Shown: one piece after another, positions 18,386 through 28,224 of the stretch | Numbering within the stretch: position 1 is the stretch's first letter | Layout of the letters: each line of letters opens with the position of its first letter | Assembly: GCF_003992625.1 (NCBI RefSeq) | Contig: NZ_RZMW01000032.1 | Coordinates: 62,001-126,000 of the forward strand | Length of the DNA: 64,000 bases | Direction of reading: 5' to 3' | Source of the DNA: Pelagibacterium lentulum | GTDB taxonomy: Bacteria > Pseudomonadota > Alphaproteobacteria > Rhizobiales > Devosiaceae | Position numbers and translations under genes: made by a program | The notes under the pieces: generated by a model | What the model was told of the DNA's origin: nothing | The model's input: the letters and a program-made list of their open reading frames with translations, nothing else | Databases searched by the model: none

Positions 18386-21300
18386 ATGACCGAAACTGCA
18401 CCAGGCGCGACGACCGAGCGCGACTATTCCAAGACCCTGTTCCTGCCCCAGACCGAATTTCCCATGCGGGCCGGTCTGCCACAGCGCGAGCCCGAATGGC
18501 TCAAGCGCTGGGAGGATATGGACCTTTACAAAAAGCTGCGCGAGGAAAGTCGCGACAAGCCCAAATTCACGCTTCACGATGGCCCGCCATATGCCAATGG
18601 CAATATCCATATCGGCCATGCGCTCAACAAGACGCTCAAGGATCTCGTTTCCCGCTCGATGCAGATGCTGGGCTATAATTCGGCCTATGTGCCGGGCTGG
18701 GATTGCCACGGTCTGCCCATCGAATGGAAGATCGAAGAGCAGTATCGGGCCAAGGGCAAGAACAAGGACGAAGTGCCGATCAACGAATTCCGCGCCGAGT
18801 GCCGGACATTTGCCGAGCACTGGATCGATGTGCAGCGCGAGGAATTCAAGCGCCTCGGCGTGATGGGCGATTGGGACAATCCTTATCTCACCATGAGTTT
18901 CGACGCCGAAGCCCAGATCGCGCGCGAACTGATGAAGGTGGCCGCCTCCGGTCAGCTTTATCGCGGGTCCAAACCGGTCATGTGGTCGGTTGTCGAGCGC
19001 ACTGCGCTGGCGGAAGCCGAGATCGAGTATCAGGATTATGAGTCCGATGCGATCTGGGTGAAGTTTCCAGTATTGGGCGTTGGACCTTCTCCCACATGGG
19101 GCGACGGTAGCGAGAAATCTTCTGCTCAACAGCGACTGGCGGGCGCTTCTGTGGTCATCTGGACCACAACCCCTTGGACCATACCCGGCAACCGCGCGGT
19201 CTCGTTTTCGTCGCGCATCGGCTACGGCCTGTATGAAGTCACAACGGCGGAGAACGATTTCGGACCCCAGCCCGGTGAGAAGCTGATCTTTGCCGACAAT
19301 CTCGCCGAAGAAAGTGCGACCAAGGCCAAGCTGACATTCACTCGGCTTGGCGACGTCAGTGCCAACGAACTTGCATCGATGACATTGCACCATCCCCTTC
19401 GCGGCGTTGGCGGTGGATACGACTTCCTCGTTCCTCTCCTCGACGGCGATCACGTCACCGACGATGCGGGTACGGGCTTTGTCCATACCGCACCTGGCCA
19501 CGGCGCGGACGACTTTGATATCTGGATGGCCAAGGGGCGAGACATCGCGGCCAAGGGCATTGATACAACGATCCCCTTTACCGTCGATGACGCCGGTTTT
19601 TACACCAAGGATGCGCCGGGCTTCGGGCCAGACGCCGAAGGTGGGCCTGCGCGGATCATCGATGACAAGGGCAAGAAGGGCGACGCCAACAATCGCGTTA
19701 TTAAGGCTTTGATCGATGCCGATAAGCTCTTTGCGCGCGGACGCCTGAAGCACCAGTATCCCCATTCCTGGCGCTCGAAAAAGCCGATCATCTTCCGCAA
19801 TACGCCGCAATGGTTCGTCTATATGGACCGCGACTTTAGCGCTGCGGGCGATACGCTGCGCGCTCGTGCGCTTAACGCAATCGATGCGACAAAGTTCTAT
19901 CCCGCTGCAGGGCAGAACCGCCTGCGTGCCATGATTGCCGATCGTCCCGATTGGGTGCTTTCGCGTCAGCGCGCCTGGGGTGTGCCGATCACGGTTTTCG
20001 TCAACAAGGACACTGGCGAAATCCTCGTCAACGAAGCGGTCAGCCAGCGTATCGCGCAAGCCTTCGAGGACGAAGGCTCGGACGCATGGTTTGCCGAAGG
20101 CGCCAAGGCGCGGTTCTTGGGTAATGATGTGTCCGACCATGACAATTGGGAGCAGGTCACCGACATTCTCGATGTGTGGTTCGATTCCGGGGCCACCCAT
20201 TCCTTCGTGCTGCGCAATGAGCAGAAATGGCCAGACCTTAAATTCCCGGCTTCTATGTATCTGGAAGGCTCGGACCAGCATCGCGGCTGGTTCCATTCCT
20301 CACTGCTCGAAAGCTGCGCGACAAACGGTCATGCGCCCTATGAGTCGGTTCTGACCCATGGTTTCACCATGGACAAGAACGGCTACAAGATGAGCAAGTC
20401 GCTGGGCAACACCATCGCCCCGCAGGACATCATCAAGAAGTTCGGTGCCGATATCCTGCGCCTTTGGGCGGCAACCATCGACTATGCGGAAGATCACCGC
20501 ATCGGCGATGAGATCCTCGCCAATACCGTTGAAAGCTATCGCAAGATCCGCAATTCCTTCCGTTGGCTCTTGGGCAATCTTGCCCATTACAAGGCCGAAG
20601 AGGCTGTCGGTTACACAGATATGCCTGAGTTGGAAAAGCTGATCCTGCACCGGCTTTCGGTGCTCGATGAACAGGTGCGCGCGGCCTACAAGACCTACGA
20701 TTACAAGCGGGTCGTTTCGCTGGTCGGCAATTTCATGAACCTGGAATTGTCGGCCTTCTATTTCGACATCCGCAAGGATGCGCTTTATTGCGATCCGATC
20801 TCGTCGAACACGCGCAAGTCTGCGCTGACGGTTCTTGACCAGCTTTATTCATGCCTCACGGCGTGGTTGGCGCCGATTCTCGTGTTCACGATGGAAGAGG
20901 TCTGGCTTGAGCGCAATCCGGTCGATGGTTCTTCGGTTCATGCGCGCATTTTCCCTGATCTGCCGGCCAAATGGCGCAACGACGCGCTGGCGGAAAAATG
21001 GCAGAAAATCCGGGCCGTGCGTCGCGTCGTTACCGGGGCTCTGGAGATCGAGCGCAAGAACAAGGTCATCGGGTCCTCGCTTGAAGCGGCGCCCGTCGTC
21101 GAGATTTCCGATGCTGCACTCTATGAAGCGGTCAAGGATCAGCCCTTTGCCGATCTCTGCATCACCTCCGGTATCGATCTGCGCAAGGTCGAGTCCGTTA
21201 ATGCGAATGCCTTCACGCTCGATGATGTGCCTGGTGTTGCCGTGGGCTTTGCAAGGGCCGAAGGCACCCGCTGCGCCCGTTCGTGGAAAGTGACAAAGGA

Positions 21301-21388
21301 TGTCGGCGCTGATGCCGAATATCCCGATCTGACTCCGCGCGATGCCCAGGCGATGCGTGAGCGCATTGCCGCCGGGATGACCGCATGA
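18386..21388 (+). CDS. ileS: Isoleucyl-tRNA synthetase
   Basis: This class I synthetase charges tRNA-Ile and edits valine. The 1,000-residue protein has the HIGH motif at residues 75-78, the KMSKS motif at about 668-672, an editing domain between them (TTPWTIPGN) and an anticodon-binding C-terminal part. The C-terminal zinc knuckle is degenerate: only the first Cys remains (RCARSW), and the final pair reads LTPRD. The ATG at 18,386 was preferred over a GTG four codons upstream. The stop overlaps the lspA start (ATGA), so the two are probably translationally coupled. Confidence 0.97.
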   Translation: MTETAPGATTERDYSKTLFLPQTEFPMRAGLPQREPEWLKRWEDMDLYKKLREESRDKPKFTLHDGPPYANGNIHIGHALNKTLKDLVSRSMQMLGYNSAYVPGWDCHGLPIEWKIEEQYRAKGKNKDEVPINEFRAECRTFAEHWIDVQREEFKRLGVMGDWDNPYLTMSFDAEAQIARELMKVAASGQLYRGSKPVMWSVVERTALAEAEIEYQDYESDAIWVKFPVLGVGPSPTWGDGSEKSSAQQRLAGASVVIWTTTPWTIPGNRAVSFSSRIGYGLYEVTTAENDFGPQPGEKLIFADNLAEESATKAKLTFTRLGDVSANELASMTLHHPLRGVGGGYDFLVPLLDGDHVTDDAGTGFVHTAPGHGADDFDIWMAKGRDIAAKGIDTTIPFTVDDAGFYTKDAPGFGPDAEGGPARIIDDKGKKGDANNRVIKALIDADKLFARGRLKHQYPHSWRSKKPIIFRNTPQWFVYMDRDFSAAGDTLRARALNAIDATKFYPAAGQNRLRAMIADRPDWVLSRQRAWGVPITVFVNKDTGEILVNEAVSQRIAQAFEDEGSDAWFAEGAKARFLGNDVSDHDNWEQVTDILDVWFDSGATHSFVLRNEQKWPDLKFPASMYLEGSDQHRGWFHSSLLESCATNGHAPYESVLTHGFTMDKNGYKMSKSLGNTIAPQDIIKKFGADILRLWAATIDYAEDHRIGDEILANTVESYRKIRNSFRWLLGNLAHYKAEEAVGYTDMPELEKLILHRLSVLDEQVRAAYKTYDYKRVVSLVGNFMNLELSAFYFDIRKDALYCDPISSNTRKSALTVLDQLYSCLTAWLAPILVFTMEEVWLERNPVDGSSVHARIFPDLPAKWRNDALAEKWQKIRAVRRVVTGALEIERKNKVIGSSLEAAPVVEISDAALYEAVKDQPFADLCITSGIDLRKVESVNANAFTLDDVPGVAVGFARAEGTRCARSWKVTKDVGADAEYPDLTPRDAQAMRERIAAGMTA

Positions 21389-21876
21389 AGTTTTGGGCTA
21401 AGGCATCGGTGCGCTGGAGCGTGATTTTGCTGCTGGCAGCATTCGTCGTGGACCGGGTTCATAAATATATTCAGGTCGATATGATCGGCTGGACGGGCGG
21501 GGAGGTTATCCCCGTCCTGCCATTCTTCGATTACGTTCTGGTGTGGAACACCGGAATATCTTACGGCCTTTTGGGCGGTATGGCACCTGAAGTCCTTTTG
21601 GTGATCATGGCAATTGCCATGATCGCACTGGCTGTGTGGTGGTGGAAGGATGACTCGCTGCTCACACGTCTAGGCATCGCGCTGGCCATCGGCGGCGCGC
21701 TTTCCAACGCGGTGGATCGGGTTGTCTATACGGCGGTTGCGGACTTTTTTCATTTCTATGCCGGCACTTGGTCGTTTTACATTTTCAACATTGCCGACAT
21801 CGCGATCAGCCTTGGCGTCGCATTGCTGATATTCGATGTCTTCTGGCCCCGAAAAACGAAAACGAATCCATCCTGA
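21385..21876 (+). CDS. lspA: Lipoprotein signal peptidase (signal peptidase II)
   Basis: LspA cleaves signal peptides of diacylated prolipoproteins in the inner membrane. The 163-residue protein has four membrane helices and the aspartyl protease motifs: [20 protein letters not shown] with the first catalytic Asp, and FNIADIAIS with the second. It overlaps ileS by four bases, the classical ileS-lspA arrangement. A lipoprotein gene follows 172 bases downstream. Confidence 0.95.
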   Translation: MKFWAKASVRWSVILLLAAFVVDRVHKYIQVDMIGWTGGEVIPVLPFFDYVLVWNTGISYGLLGGMAPEVLLVIMAIAMIALAVWWWKDDSLLTRLGIALAIGGALSNAVDRVVYTAVADFFHFYAGTWSFYIFNIADIAISLGVALLIFDVFWPRKTKTNPS

Positions 21877-22048
21877 ATTCCGTCAAATTCTGGTCATAGG
21901 CCAACCAATGGGCTATAAAGCCGGAAAATCGGGCGCGGCCTCACGCAAATGCTTTTGCGAGGGCCAAGAAAATGCGCTTTATAACAACGGATTAGGTCGG
22001 ACCTTTTTGCAAAGGGCCAAACCACGATTGGGCATTCAGAGGCGCTAT

Positions 22049-22669
22049 ATGAATATTTCATCCTCCTCCAGTGATCGTCCGAACCGCATTTTGCGGCGTC
22101 TGGGCGCCTTTGCCATGCTTGCCGGCATGTCGCTTGGGCTGGCAGCCTGCACGACGATCGAAGGCACCAATGCCCTATCCGATCCGATGACCTTCGAGCG
22201 CGAGGTTCTGCGCTCAACGCTTTCGGGCGTTGGGATCATCGATCAGGAAACCAGGGATCCTCTGGTGGCAGAGCGTGGCCCCTTGGTCGTACCGGCGTCC
22301 GGAGCGGTGCCGCCGCCGCCACAGCAGCGCACCGCGAGCCTGCCACAAGATTCCAGCAGGGTTGTTGTTGACCCGACGGGCTTGACCGATGCCGACCTTC
22401 GCCTGCTGCAACAGGGGCGTGTCGTTGGCTCCGGAGTGGCCTCTGGTCGCCCGCTCACTGACGCGGAAACCCGCCAGCTCGCCGCGCGCATGGCAGCATA
22501 TCGCCGCGCTCAGGGCATGACAGAACGCAATATCTATCTGCCGCCGGAAGACTATTTCGCGCGTGTCGGCAATCAGAGTCTCGTCTGCCTTGCGCCCAAT
22601 GGCGATCTGGTTTCGATCTCGGATCCAAGCTGTCCGCCCGAAGTGCGTGCTCAGTTGGGCGCTAACTGA
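22049..22669 (+). CDS. Hypothetical lipoprotein
   Basis: The 206-residue protein has a lipoprotein signal: a basic N-terminus, a hydrophobic stretch and the lipobox LGLAAC (lipidated Cys at about residue 34). The mature part is polar, with a Pro-rich patch (about 88-96) and two late cysteines that could form a disulfide. I do not recognise a functional family. The start at 22,049 is chosen because it places the signal peptide correctly; upstream codons in the same frame overlap lspA. It is followed by a hairpin at 22,699. Confidence 0.75.
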   Translation: MNISSSSSDRPNRILRRLGAFAMLAGMSLGLAACTTIEGTNALSDPMTFEREVLRSTLSGVGIIDQETRDPLVAERGPLVVPASGAVPPPPQQRTASLPQDSSRVVVDPTGLTDADLRLLQQGRVVGSGVASGRPLTDAETRQLAARMAAYRRAQGMTERNIYLPPEDYFARVGNQSLVCLAPNGDLVSISDPSCPPEVRAQLGAN

Positions 22670-22698
22670 CAGGCTCAGGCGCATTGAACGTTTCAGGA

Positions 22699-22734
22699 GC
22701 GGGGCCTCGGCAAATGGGGCCTCGCTTCATTTTG
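22699..22734 (+). terminator. Probable terminator after the lipoprotein gene
   Basis: GCGGGGCC (22,699-22,706) can pair with GGCCTCGC (22,718-22,725) with one G-U pair, followed by TTCATTTTG. It stands between the lipoprotein and the pseudouridine synthase gene. Confidence 0.5.
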
Positions 22735-22763
22735 ATTACAGATAACGAAAGAGAACGCTCCCC

Positions 22764-24347
22764 ATGAGCGATAAACTACAGGCGCCATCGGGCGAACGGC
22801 TTGCAAAAGTTATTGCTCGCGCTGGCGTATGCTCCCGGCGGGATGCCGAAAGCTGGATCACCCAGGGTCGCGTCGCGGTCAATGGCAGCCCGGTCAAAAC
22901 CCCGGCCTTCAACGTGGTGCCGACCGATAAGATCGTTGTCGACGGCAAGCCGATTGCCCAGCGCGAGGCAACACAGGCTTGGCTATATCACAAACCCGCT
23001 GGCCTGATGGTCACCGAAAAGGACCCCGAAGGCCGCCCCACGGTTTTTGAGGCTTTCGAGCGGCTCGGATTGCCGCGCGTTCTCACTGTCGGGCGCCTGG
23101 ACTTCAATACAGAAGGGCTGCTGATTCTCACCAATGACGGCGGGCTCAAGCGCACGTTGGAATTGCCATCGACCGGCTGGGTGCGGCGCTACCGCGTTCG
23201 GGCGTTCGGCAAGGTGACGCAAGAGCAACTCGATTCGCTGGCCAATGGCACAGTGGTTGACGGTGTGGAATACGGTCCCATCGAAGCAACGCTCGACAGC
23301 ACGGCGGGTGCCAATGTTTGGGTTTCCATGTCTTTGCGTGAAGGCAAGAACCGTGAAGTGCGCAACGTTTTAGGAAGCCTCGGGCTCGAAGTGAACCGGT
23401 TGATCCGGTTGTCTTATGGCCCGTTTCAACTTGGCGACCTCCCGGTCGGAGCGGTCGAAAAGGTCAAGGACCGGGTTTTGAAGGATCAGCTTGGTAAACG
23501 CCTGGCTGAAAGCGCCGGTGCCGATTTCGATGGCCCGGTTCCTGAAACGGGCAACGCACCGCGCCGCCGGACGCCGGAGCGCGATGATCGACCGACGGAG
23601 CGCGACAGATATGGCGGCTTGCGCAAACGGCCTGATTTCAAGCGCCGTGAGGAGCCGCAGGGGCGGGAGCGGACAGTCCATTTCGACGATGGTCGTCCCT
23701 CGCAAACCTTTGTCGAAAAGCCGGATTTCAAGCGCGGCAAGCGTGACGATGATCGTTCCGGCCGTGGTGAACGCCCGTCCGACGGATCTGGCTTCAAGAA
23801 GCGGTATGACGACGGGCCGCGGAAACCACGCGCCGAAGGCGACAAGCCTTCCCGCAAGACGTCCGGTGAAGGCTTTGCCAAACGTGGCGATGGCGGACCG
23901 CGGAAACCACGGCAGGATGGAGACAGACCATTCCGCAAGGATGGTCCGCGTACCGAAGACAAGCGCTTTGGCGATCGCCCTGCGCGTGCAGGCGGCAAAA
24001 AGCCTTATGGCACCGGTCCTCGAGGCACCGGCGAGCAATCGGCTTCCGCTGGTCGTCCCGCGCGCCGGGATGGCGGCAAGCCTTTCGGCGAACGGTCGGA
24101 AAGGCCACGTGATGGCCGAGCCTTCGATGGTCCAAAGCCATCATCGCGGCCCGGCGGCAAGCCCGGTGGTAGGAGCTTTGCCGGTCCCGGAGGCGCTCGC
24201 CCCGGGGGGAAGCCGTCCGGAGGTCCGCGGGGTGGTAGGCCTGGGGGTGATAAACCCGCCGGTGGCCCACGCGGAGGCAAGCCTGGTGGCGGTCGTCCAT
24301 CCGGTGGTCGCCCGTCAGGCGGGCCGCGCGGTCGCAAGGGCAGCTAA
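22764..24347 (+). CDS. RluB/RsuA-type rRNA pseudouridine synthase with long basic tail
   Basis: The first 245 residues are a complete RsuA/RluB/RluE-type synthase: an S4 RNA-binding domain (about 10-58), the catalytic GRLDFNTEGLL motif with Asp113, and NREVRNVLGSLGLEVNRLIR. It should convert a uridine in 23S (RluB) or 16S rRNA to pseudouridine. Residues about 250-527 form a low-complexity tail rich in Arg, Gly, Lys, Pro and Asp, with a repeated DGPRKPR unit and a final block of GGPRGG/PGGKPGG repeats. The catalytic part is of normal length; the tail more than doubles the protein. The gene is followed by rsmD after three bases. Confidence 0.93.
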   Translation: MSDKLQAPSGERLAKVIARAGVCSRRDAESWITQGRVAVNGSPVKTPAFNVVPTDKIVVDGKPIAQREATQAWLYHKPAGLMVTEKDPEGRPTVFEAFERLGLPRVLTVGRLDFNTEGLLILTNDGGLKRTLELPSTGWVRRYRVRAFGKVTQEQLDSLANGTVVDGVEYGPIEATLDSTAGANVWVSMSLREGKNREVRNVLGSLGLEVNRLIRLSYGPFQLGDLPVGAVEKVKDRVLKDQLGKRLAESAGADFDGPVPETGNAPRRRTPERDDRPTERDRYGGLRKRPDFKRREEPQGRERTVHFDDGRPSQTFVEKPDFKRGKRDDDRSGRGERPSDGSGFKKRYDDGPRKPRAEGDKPSRKTSGEGFAKRGDGGPRKPRQDGDRPFRKDGPRTEDKRFGDRPARAGGKKPYGTGPRGTGEQSASAGRPARRDGGKPFGERSERPRDGRAFDGPKPSSRPGGKPGGRSFAGPGGARPGGKPSGGPRGGRPGGDKPAGGPRGGKPGGGRPSGGRPSGGPRGRKGS

Positions 24348-24350
24348 ACC

Positions 24351-24905
24351 ATGCGCATCGTTGCCGGAAAGTTTCGCGGCAAGCAGCTCGAAACGCCAAA
24401 AAGTGACGAGATTCGCCCCACGGCGGATCGCGTACGCGAGGCAGTGTTTTCGATTATCGGCTCACGGTTGGGGCCTAATCTCGATGGCATTCATGTGCTG
24501 GACCTTTTTGCGGGCACAGGTGCGTTGGGGCTGGAGGCCCTTTCGCGTGGGGCAGAGCATTGCGTTTTCGTGGATACAGGTATCGAGGCGCGTGGGCTGA
24601 TCCGGGGGCATATTCAGGAATTCGGCGTCGCTGGGCAGGTCAAACTCTTGCGGCGCGACGCAACAGATTTGGGGCCTGTTGAGCGCATTCGCCCGGCCAA
24701 TCTTGTTTTCGCTGATCCGCCTTATGGCAAGGGGCTGGGAGAAAAGGCCATTGCCAGCGCGCTTGCTGGTGGCTGGATCGCGCCCGGCGCGCTCATTGTG
24801 CTTGAAGAGCAAAAGGGCGCAGAAATCGCCGCGCCCCAAGGCACCGAAATCGTCAATCAGCGAGACTACGGCGATACGACAATTACACTGCTGGAAGCCG
24901 TTTAG
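24351..24905 (+). CDS. rsmD: 16S rRNA (guanine-966-N2)-methyltransferase
   Basis: RsmD methylates G966 of 16S rRNA. The 184-residue protein has the SAM-binding DLFAGTGALGLEALSRGA (about 50-67) and the catalytic ADPPYG (about 122-127). It begins three bases after the pseudouridine synthase stop, so the two rRNA modification genes are cotranscribed. Its end overlaps the end of the convergent mutL by four bases. Confidence 0.95.
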   Translation: MRIVAGKFRGKQLETPKSDEIRPTADRVREAVFSIIGSRLGPNLDGIHVLDLFAGTGALGLEALSRGAEHCVFVDTGIEARGLIRGHIQEFGVAGQVKLLRRDATDLGPVERIRPANLVFADPPYGKGLGEKAIASALAGGWIAPGALIVLEEQKGAEIAAPQGTEIVNQRDYGDTTITLLEAV

Positions 24906-26731
24906 CGTCGTCCGAACAGCCGTTCGAGATCATCCTTCTTGAGTTCGATATAGGTTGGGCGTCCATGAATGCACTGGCCCGAATGGGGCGTTGCTTCCAT
25001 ATCGCGCAAGAGCGCATTCATTTCGTCGGCGCGAAGCCTGCGCCCGGAGCGTACCGAGCCGTGGCAGGCCATCCGGGCGATGATGGCGTCGAGCCGCTCC
25101 TCGATAATTGCAACGCTGTCCCATTCGGCAAGCCCGTCCGCAAGGTCGCGGATCAACCCTTCGATGTCGGTCTGCCCCAACAGCGCCGGCGTTTCATTGA
25201 CCGCGACCGCACGCGGGCCAAATCGTTCAAGATATAGGCCAAGCCGCGCAAGGACTTCTGCGGCATCCTCCAGCCGTCCGCAATCTTCTTCGGGCAATTC
25301 GATGACGACCGGAATCAATTGCCGTTGGCTGGCGATGGGGCCAGAACGCAATTGGTTGCGGAAGCGCTCATAGACAAGCCGTTCGTGGGCCGCGTGTTGA
25401 TCGATAAGAACCAGCGCATCGCCGTTTTGTGCCACGATGTAGTTCTCAAAAACCTGCGCGCGCGCCACGCCAAGCGGATAGTCCAGTCCATTGGCACTTT
25501 CCGGTTGCGGCGAAACGTCTTCCATCCGCGCGCTGGGTGCGTCGAACTGTTCAAAATACTGCCGATGGCTGGGCTGCGGCGCTGCATATGATCGCGTGGC
25601 TGGAGTGTCGCCGCCATACTGCAAGGGCTCGGTCTGTGGCGCAGCAAAACCGGTAGCAGTCGTTGCCGGTTCACCCCGCGACTGCGGCACGGAAAAGCTG
25701 GAAAGCGCCGATTGTGCCACTGACGAAGAGGCTCGGAAGCCTGCCGCCGCCAGCGCCTCGGATATCGCCCGGATCACCGTGCCGCGCACGGCGCCTGGAT
25801 CGCGAAACCGCAGTTCCGCCTTGGCTGGATGCACGTTGACGTCGACCTCCGCCGGGTCGATTGCCACAAAGAGCGCGAGCACCGGAAATCTGTCCCGGTG
25901 CAGGAAGTCGGCATAGGCCGCACGCACTGCGCCCAGCAGCACCTTGTCGCGGACCGATCGTCCGTTGACGAAATAGTACTGGTTAAGCGTATTGGCACGA
26001 CTGTAGGTTGGTAGTCCGGCCAGCCCGCCAACGACAATACCGCCCCGCGAAAAGGCAATCTCTTGTGCGTTTTGGGGGAAATCGGTGCCGATGATCTGCG
26101 CCAGCCGTGACTGAACCGCTGTCTCGCCGCTTTGCGCCGGCCAATTGAGCGTCTGCCGGTCTGAGCCGGTTAGAACGAAATGCACATTGCGATGCGCCAT
26201 GGCGAGGCGCTTGACCACATCGGTAATAGCGTTGGCTTCCGCCCGGTCGGACTTGAGAAATTTCAGCCGCGCCGGGATGGCCGCAAAGAGGCTTTTGACC
26301 TCCACTATCGTGCCCCGGTTCATCGGGTGAGGCCGCGGGCCATCGATCTGGCCGCGCTTGACCGTAAGGATCATGCCGCTTGGCCCATCTTCCCTGCGCG
26401 AGGCAATCGAGAGGTCCGAGACCGAGCCGATTGAAGCCAGTGCCTCGCCCCGAAAACCAAGCGTCCGGATGTCATCCAGCCCATCGTCGGCGAGCTTGGA
26501 GGTTGCGTGCCGCTGCACTGAGAGACGCAAATCGTCCTCGTCCATTCCATGGCCGTCATCTTCGATGCGGATAAGCGACTTTCCACCAGCCGCCGTGGCG
26601 ATGGCAATGCGCTTCGCGCCTGCATCCAGAGCGTTCTCAACAAGCTCCTTGACTACAGAAGCAGGGCGTTCCACCACCTCGCCCGCAGCAATCTTGTTGA
26701 CCAAATCGTCTGGAAGTTGCCGGATGACCAT
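24902..26731 (-). CDS. mutL: DNA mismatch repair protein MutL
   Basis: MutL couples mismatch recognition by MutS to strand removal. The 609-residue protein has an N-terminal GHKL ATPase (ENALDAGAKRI, IEDDGHGMD, TLGFRGEAL), a variable Pro/Gln/Ser linker (about 340-420) and a C-terminal dimerisation domain. The C-terminal part contains DQHAAHERLVYE, which fits the endonuclease motif DQHA-x2-E-x4-E, and a late CIHGRP motif. This MutL is therefore predicted to nick DNA itself, as expected for bacteria without MutH. It is convergent with rsmD and divergent from tadA. Confidence 0.96.
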   Translation of the reverse strand: MVIRQLPDDLVNKIAAGEVVERPASVVKELVENALDAGAKRIAIATAAGGKSLIRIEDDGHGMDEDDLRLSVQRHATSKLADDGLDDIRTLGFRGEALASIGSVSDLSIASRREDGPSGMILTVKRGQIDGPRPHPMNRGTIVEVKSLFAAIPARLKFLKSDRAEANAITDVVKRLAMAHRNVHFVLTGSDRQTLNWPAQSGETAVQSRLAQIIGTDFPQNAQEIAFSRGGIVVGGLAGLPTYSRANTLNQYYFVNGRSVRDKVLLGAVRAAYADFLHRDRFPVLALFVAIDPAEVDVNVHPAKAELRFRDPGAVRGTVIRAISEALAAAGFRASSSVAQSALSSFSVPQSRGEPATTATGFAAPQTEPLQYGGDTPATRSYAAPQPSHRQYFEQFDAPSARMEDVSPQPESANGLDYPLGVARAQVFENYIVAQNGDALVLIDQHAAHERLVYERFRNQLRSGPIASQRQLIPVVIELPEEDCGRLEDAAEVLARLGLYLERFGPRAVAVNETPALLGQTDIEGLIRDLADGLAEWDSVAIIEERLDAIIARMACHGSVRSGRRLRADEMNALLRDMEATPHSGQCIHGRPTYIELKKDDLERLFGRR

Positions 26732-26828
26732 AAGTTTGTGATTCTCCTTTGCGGCCAGTTTACGTCGCCCATACGCCTATTGCACCCCGCATCGGGTCTT
26801 GATCCAATGCTCAAAACGGAACCGCTAC

Positions 26829-27278
26829 ATGAATACCGGCTTCAAACCCATGGAAATGGCATTTGCCCTGGCCGAGCAGGCCGCTTTGGCAGGCGAAGTG
26901 CCCGTGGGTGCTGTGATTGTGCGCGACGGGGCATTGGTTGCCGCCGATCGAAACCGTATGCGCGCAAGCGGCGATCCCACGGCACATGCTGAAATGTTGG
27001 CCATTCGCGCAGCGCTGGCAAAGATCGGCAGCGGGCGACTGGCGCAATGCGATCTCTATGTGACGCTGGAGCCTTGCACCATGTGCGCAGGCGCAATCGC
27101 CCACACGCGGTTGCGGAGGGTCTATTATGGCGCCGAGGACCCAAAGGGCGGCGCAATCGATAATGGGGTGCGTTTTTTTTCTCAGCCGACCTGCCACCAC
27201 GCGCCTGAAGTCGTCGGAGGCATCGCGGAAGAGAAGGCGGCTCAGATGCTTAGGAAATTTTTCGCTGAGCGGAGATGA
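26829..27278 (+). CDS. tadA: tRNA-specific adenosine deaminase
   Basis: TadA deaminates adenosine 34 to inosine in tRNA-Arg(ACG). The 149-residue protein has the zinc and catalytic motifs of the cytidine deaminase fold: TAHAE with His53 and Glu55, and EPCTMCAGA with Cys83 and Cys86. The start at 26,829 (MNTGFKPMEMAF) fits the family; ten more codons upstream are open. Its 3' end overlaps the convergent patatin gene by 29 bases. Confidence 0.94.
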   Translation: MNTGFKPMEMAFALAEQAALAGEVPVGAVIVRDGALVAADRNRMRASGDPTAHAEMLAIRAALAKIGSGRLAQCDLYVTLEPCTMCAGAIAHTRLRRVYYGAEDPKGGAIDNGVRFFSQPTCHHAPEVVGGIAEEKAAQMLRKFFAERR

Positions 27279-28119
27279 ACGTCTCGATCTTGGCCGAAAG
27301 CTCGCGCTTGAACCGATCTTTTTCCCGGTCGCCTGCTTTGACGATCTCGCGCACCCGCCAATATTCATAGGCGCCAAAGGACTTCAGGAACGGCCTGAAA
27401 TAGAGATGCGGCGGATAGGCGGAAATCATATGCGATGTCAGCGCCCGCATCATGATCTGTGCCGAGCCCAGCCCGATATCAAGCGCGGAAGGGACCCGGC
27501 CCAAAGGCCAGTCCTGCGGATCGCCGTTCACATCGATACCAATCAGAATATCGCTGTCGGCAGCGGCCGCATCGAGCGGCAGCGGATTGACCACGCCGCC
27601 GTCGACCAGCAGCGTGTCGTGATAATGCACCGGCTTAAAGAGTGAAGGAATCGCTAGCGATCCAGCTACTGCAGGCTTTATAAGGCCCTCGTGAAAACTC
27701 ACCTGATGCCAGGATTTGAAGTCTGTCGCAACCGATGTGAAGGGAATCTTGAGCTCGGAAAACCGCTTGGGCATGTCGGCTGGGGTAAAGGCCTCGAAAA
27801 CGCGCTCCGCATCGAGTTGAATCGATAGCCCCTCGCGAAGCACCTGCTTGACTGATCGCATTTGGAGAGAGAACAGCCGCCCGAACAACCCGTTCATCGA
27901 GCCGAGCCGTTCATAGGCCAATTCGCGAATATCGCGACCCGCAATCCCGGCGGCCCAACCAGAGCCGATCAGCGCGCCAATAGACGTTCCCGCGATGGCG
28001 CTGGGTCTAACGCCCATTTCGTCCATGGCTTCGATGAAAGGGATATGCGCCAGCCCGCGTGCTGAACCGCCGCCCAAAGCTATTCCAATACGCGGATCGT
28101 TGATCGTGCCCACGGGCAA
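27250..28119 (-). CDS. Patatin-like phospholipase
   Basis: This 289-residue patatin-fold hydrolase probably acts on phospholipids or other acyl esters. The oxyanion motif GGGSARG (about 16-22), nucleophile motif GTSIG with Ser46 and the DGG motif with Asp173 form the Ser-Asp dyad. There is no signal peptide, so it is probably cytoplasmic; it resembles the RssA-like group. It is on the same strand as purD, 105 bases downstream of it, and may share its transcript. Its physiological substrate is unknown. Confidence 0.9.
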   Translation of the reverse strand: MPVGTINDPRIGIALGGGSARGLAHIPFIEAMDEMGVRPSAIAGTSIGALIGSGWAAGIAGRDIRELAYERLGSMNGLFGRLFSLQMRSVKQVLREGLSIQLDAERVFEAFTPADMPKRFSELKIPFTSVATDFKSWHQVSFHEGLIKPAVAGSLAIPSLFKPVHYHDTLLVDGGVVNPLPLDAAAADSDILIGIDVNGDPQDWPLGRVPSALDIGLGSAQIMMRALTSHMISAYPPHLYFRPFLKSFGAYEYWRVREIVKAGDREKDRFKRELSAKIETFISAQRKIS

Positions 28120-28224
28120 GCCCTGCCTTCAACTTTAAGGCCCATACTATGCCTCAAGAAGGTTGAGAAGCAATTGAGGAAATGTGGCAGGGGCAAAACG
28201 TGATAGCACGAGTCCCTCGCGCCG

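Noticed and set aside
18248-20296. A 682-codon minus-strand open frame opposite ileS
   Set aside because: IleS on the plus strand accounts for the sequence with all its motifs. The antisense frame is a GC-rich codon-position artefact.
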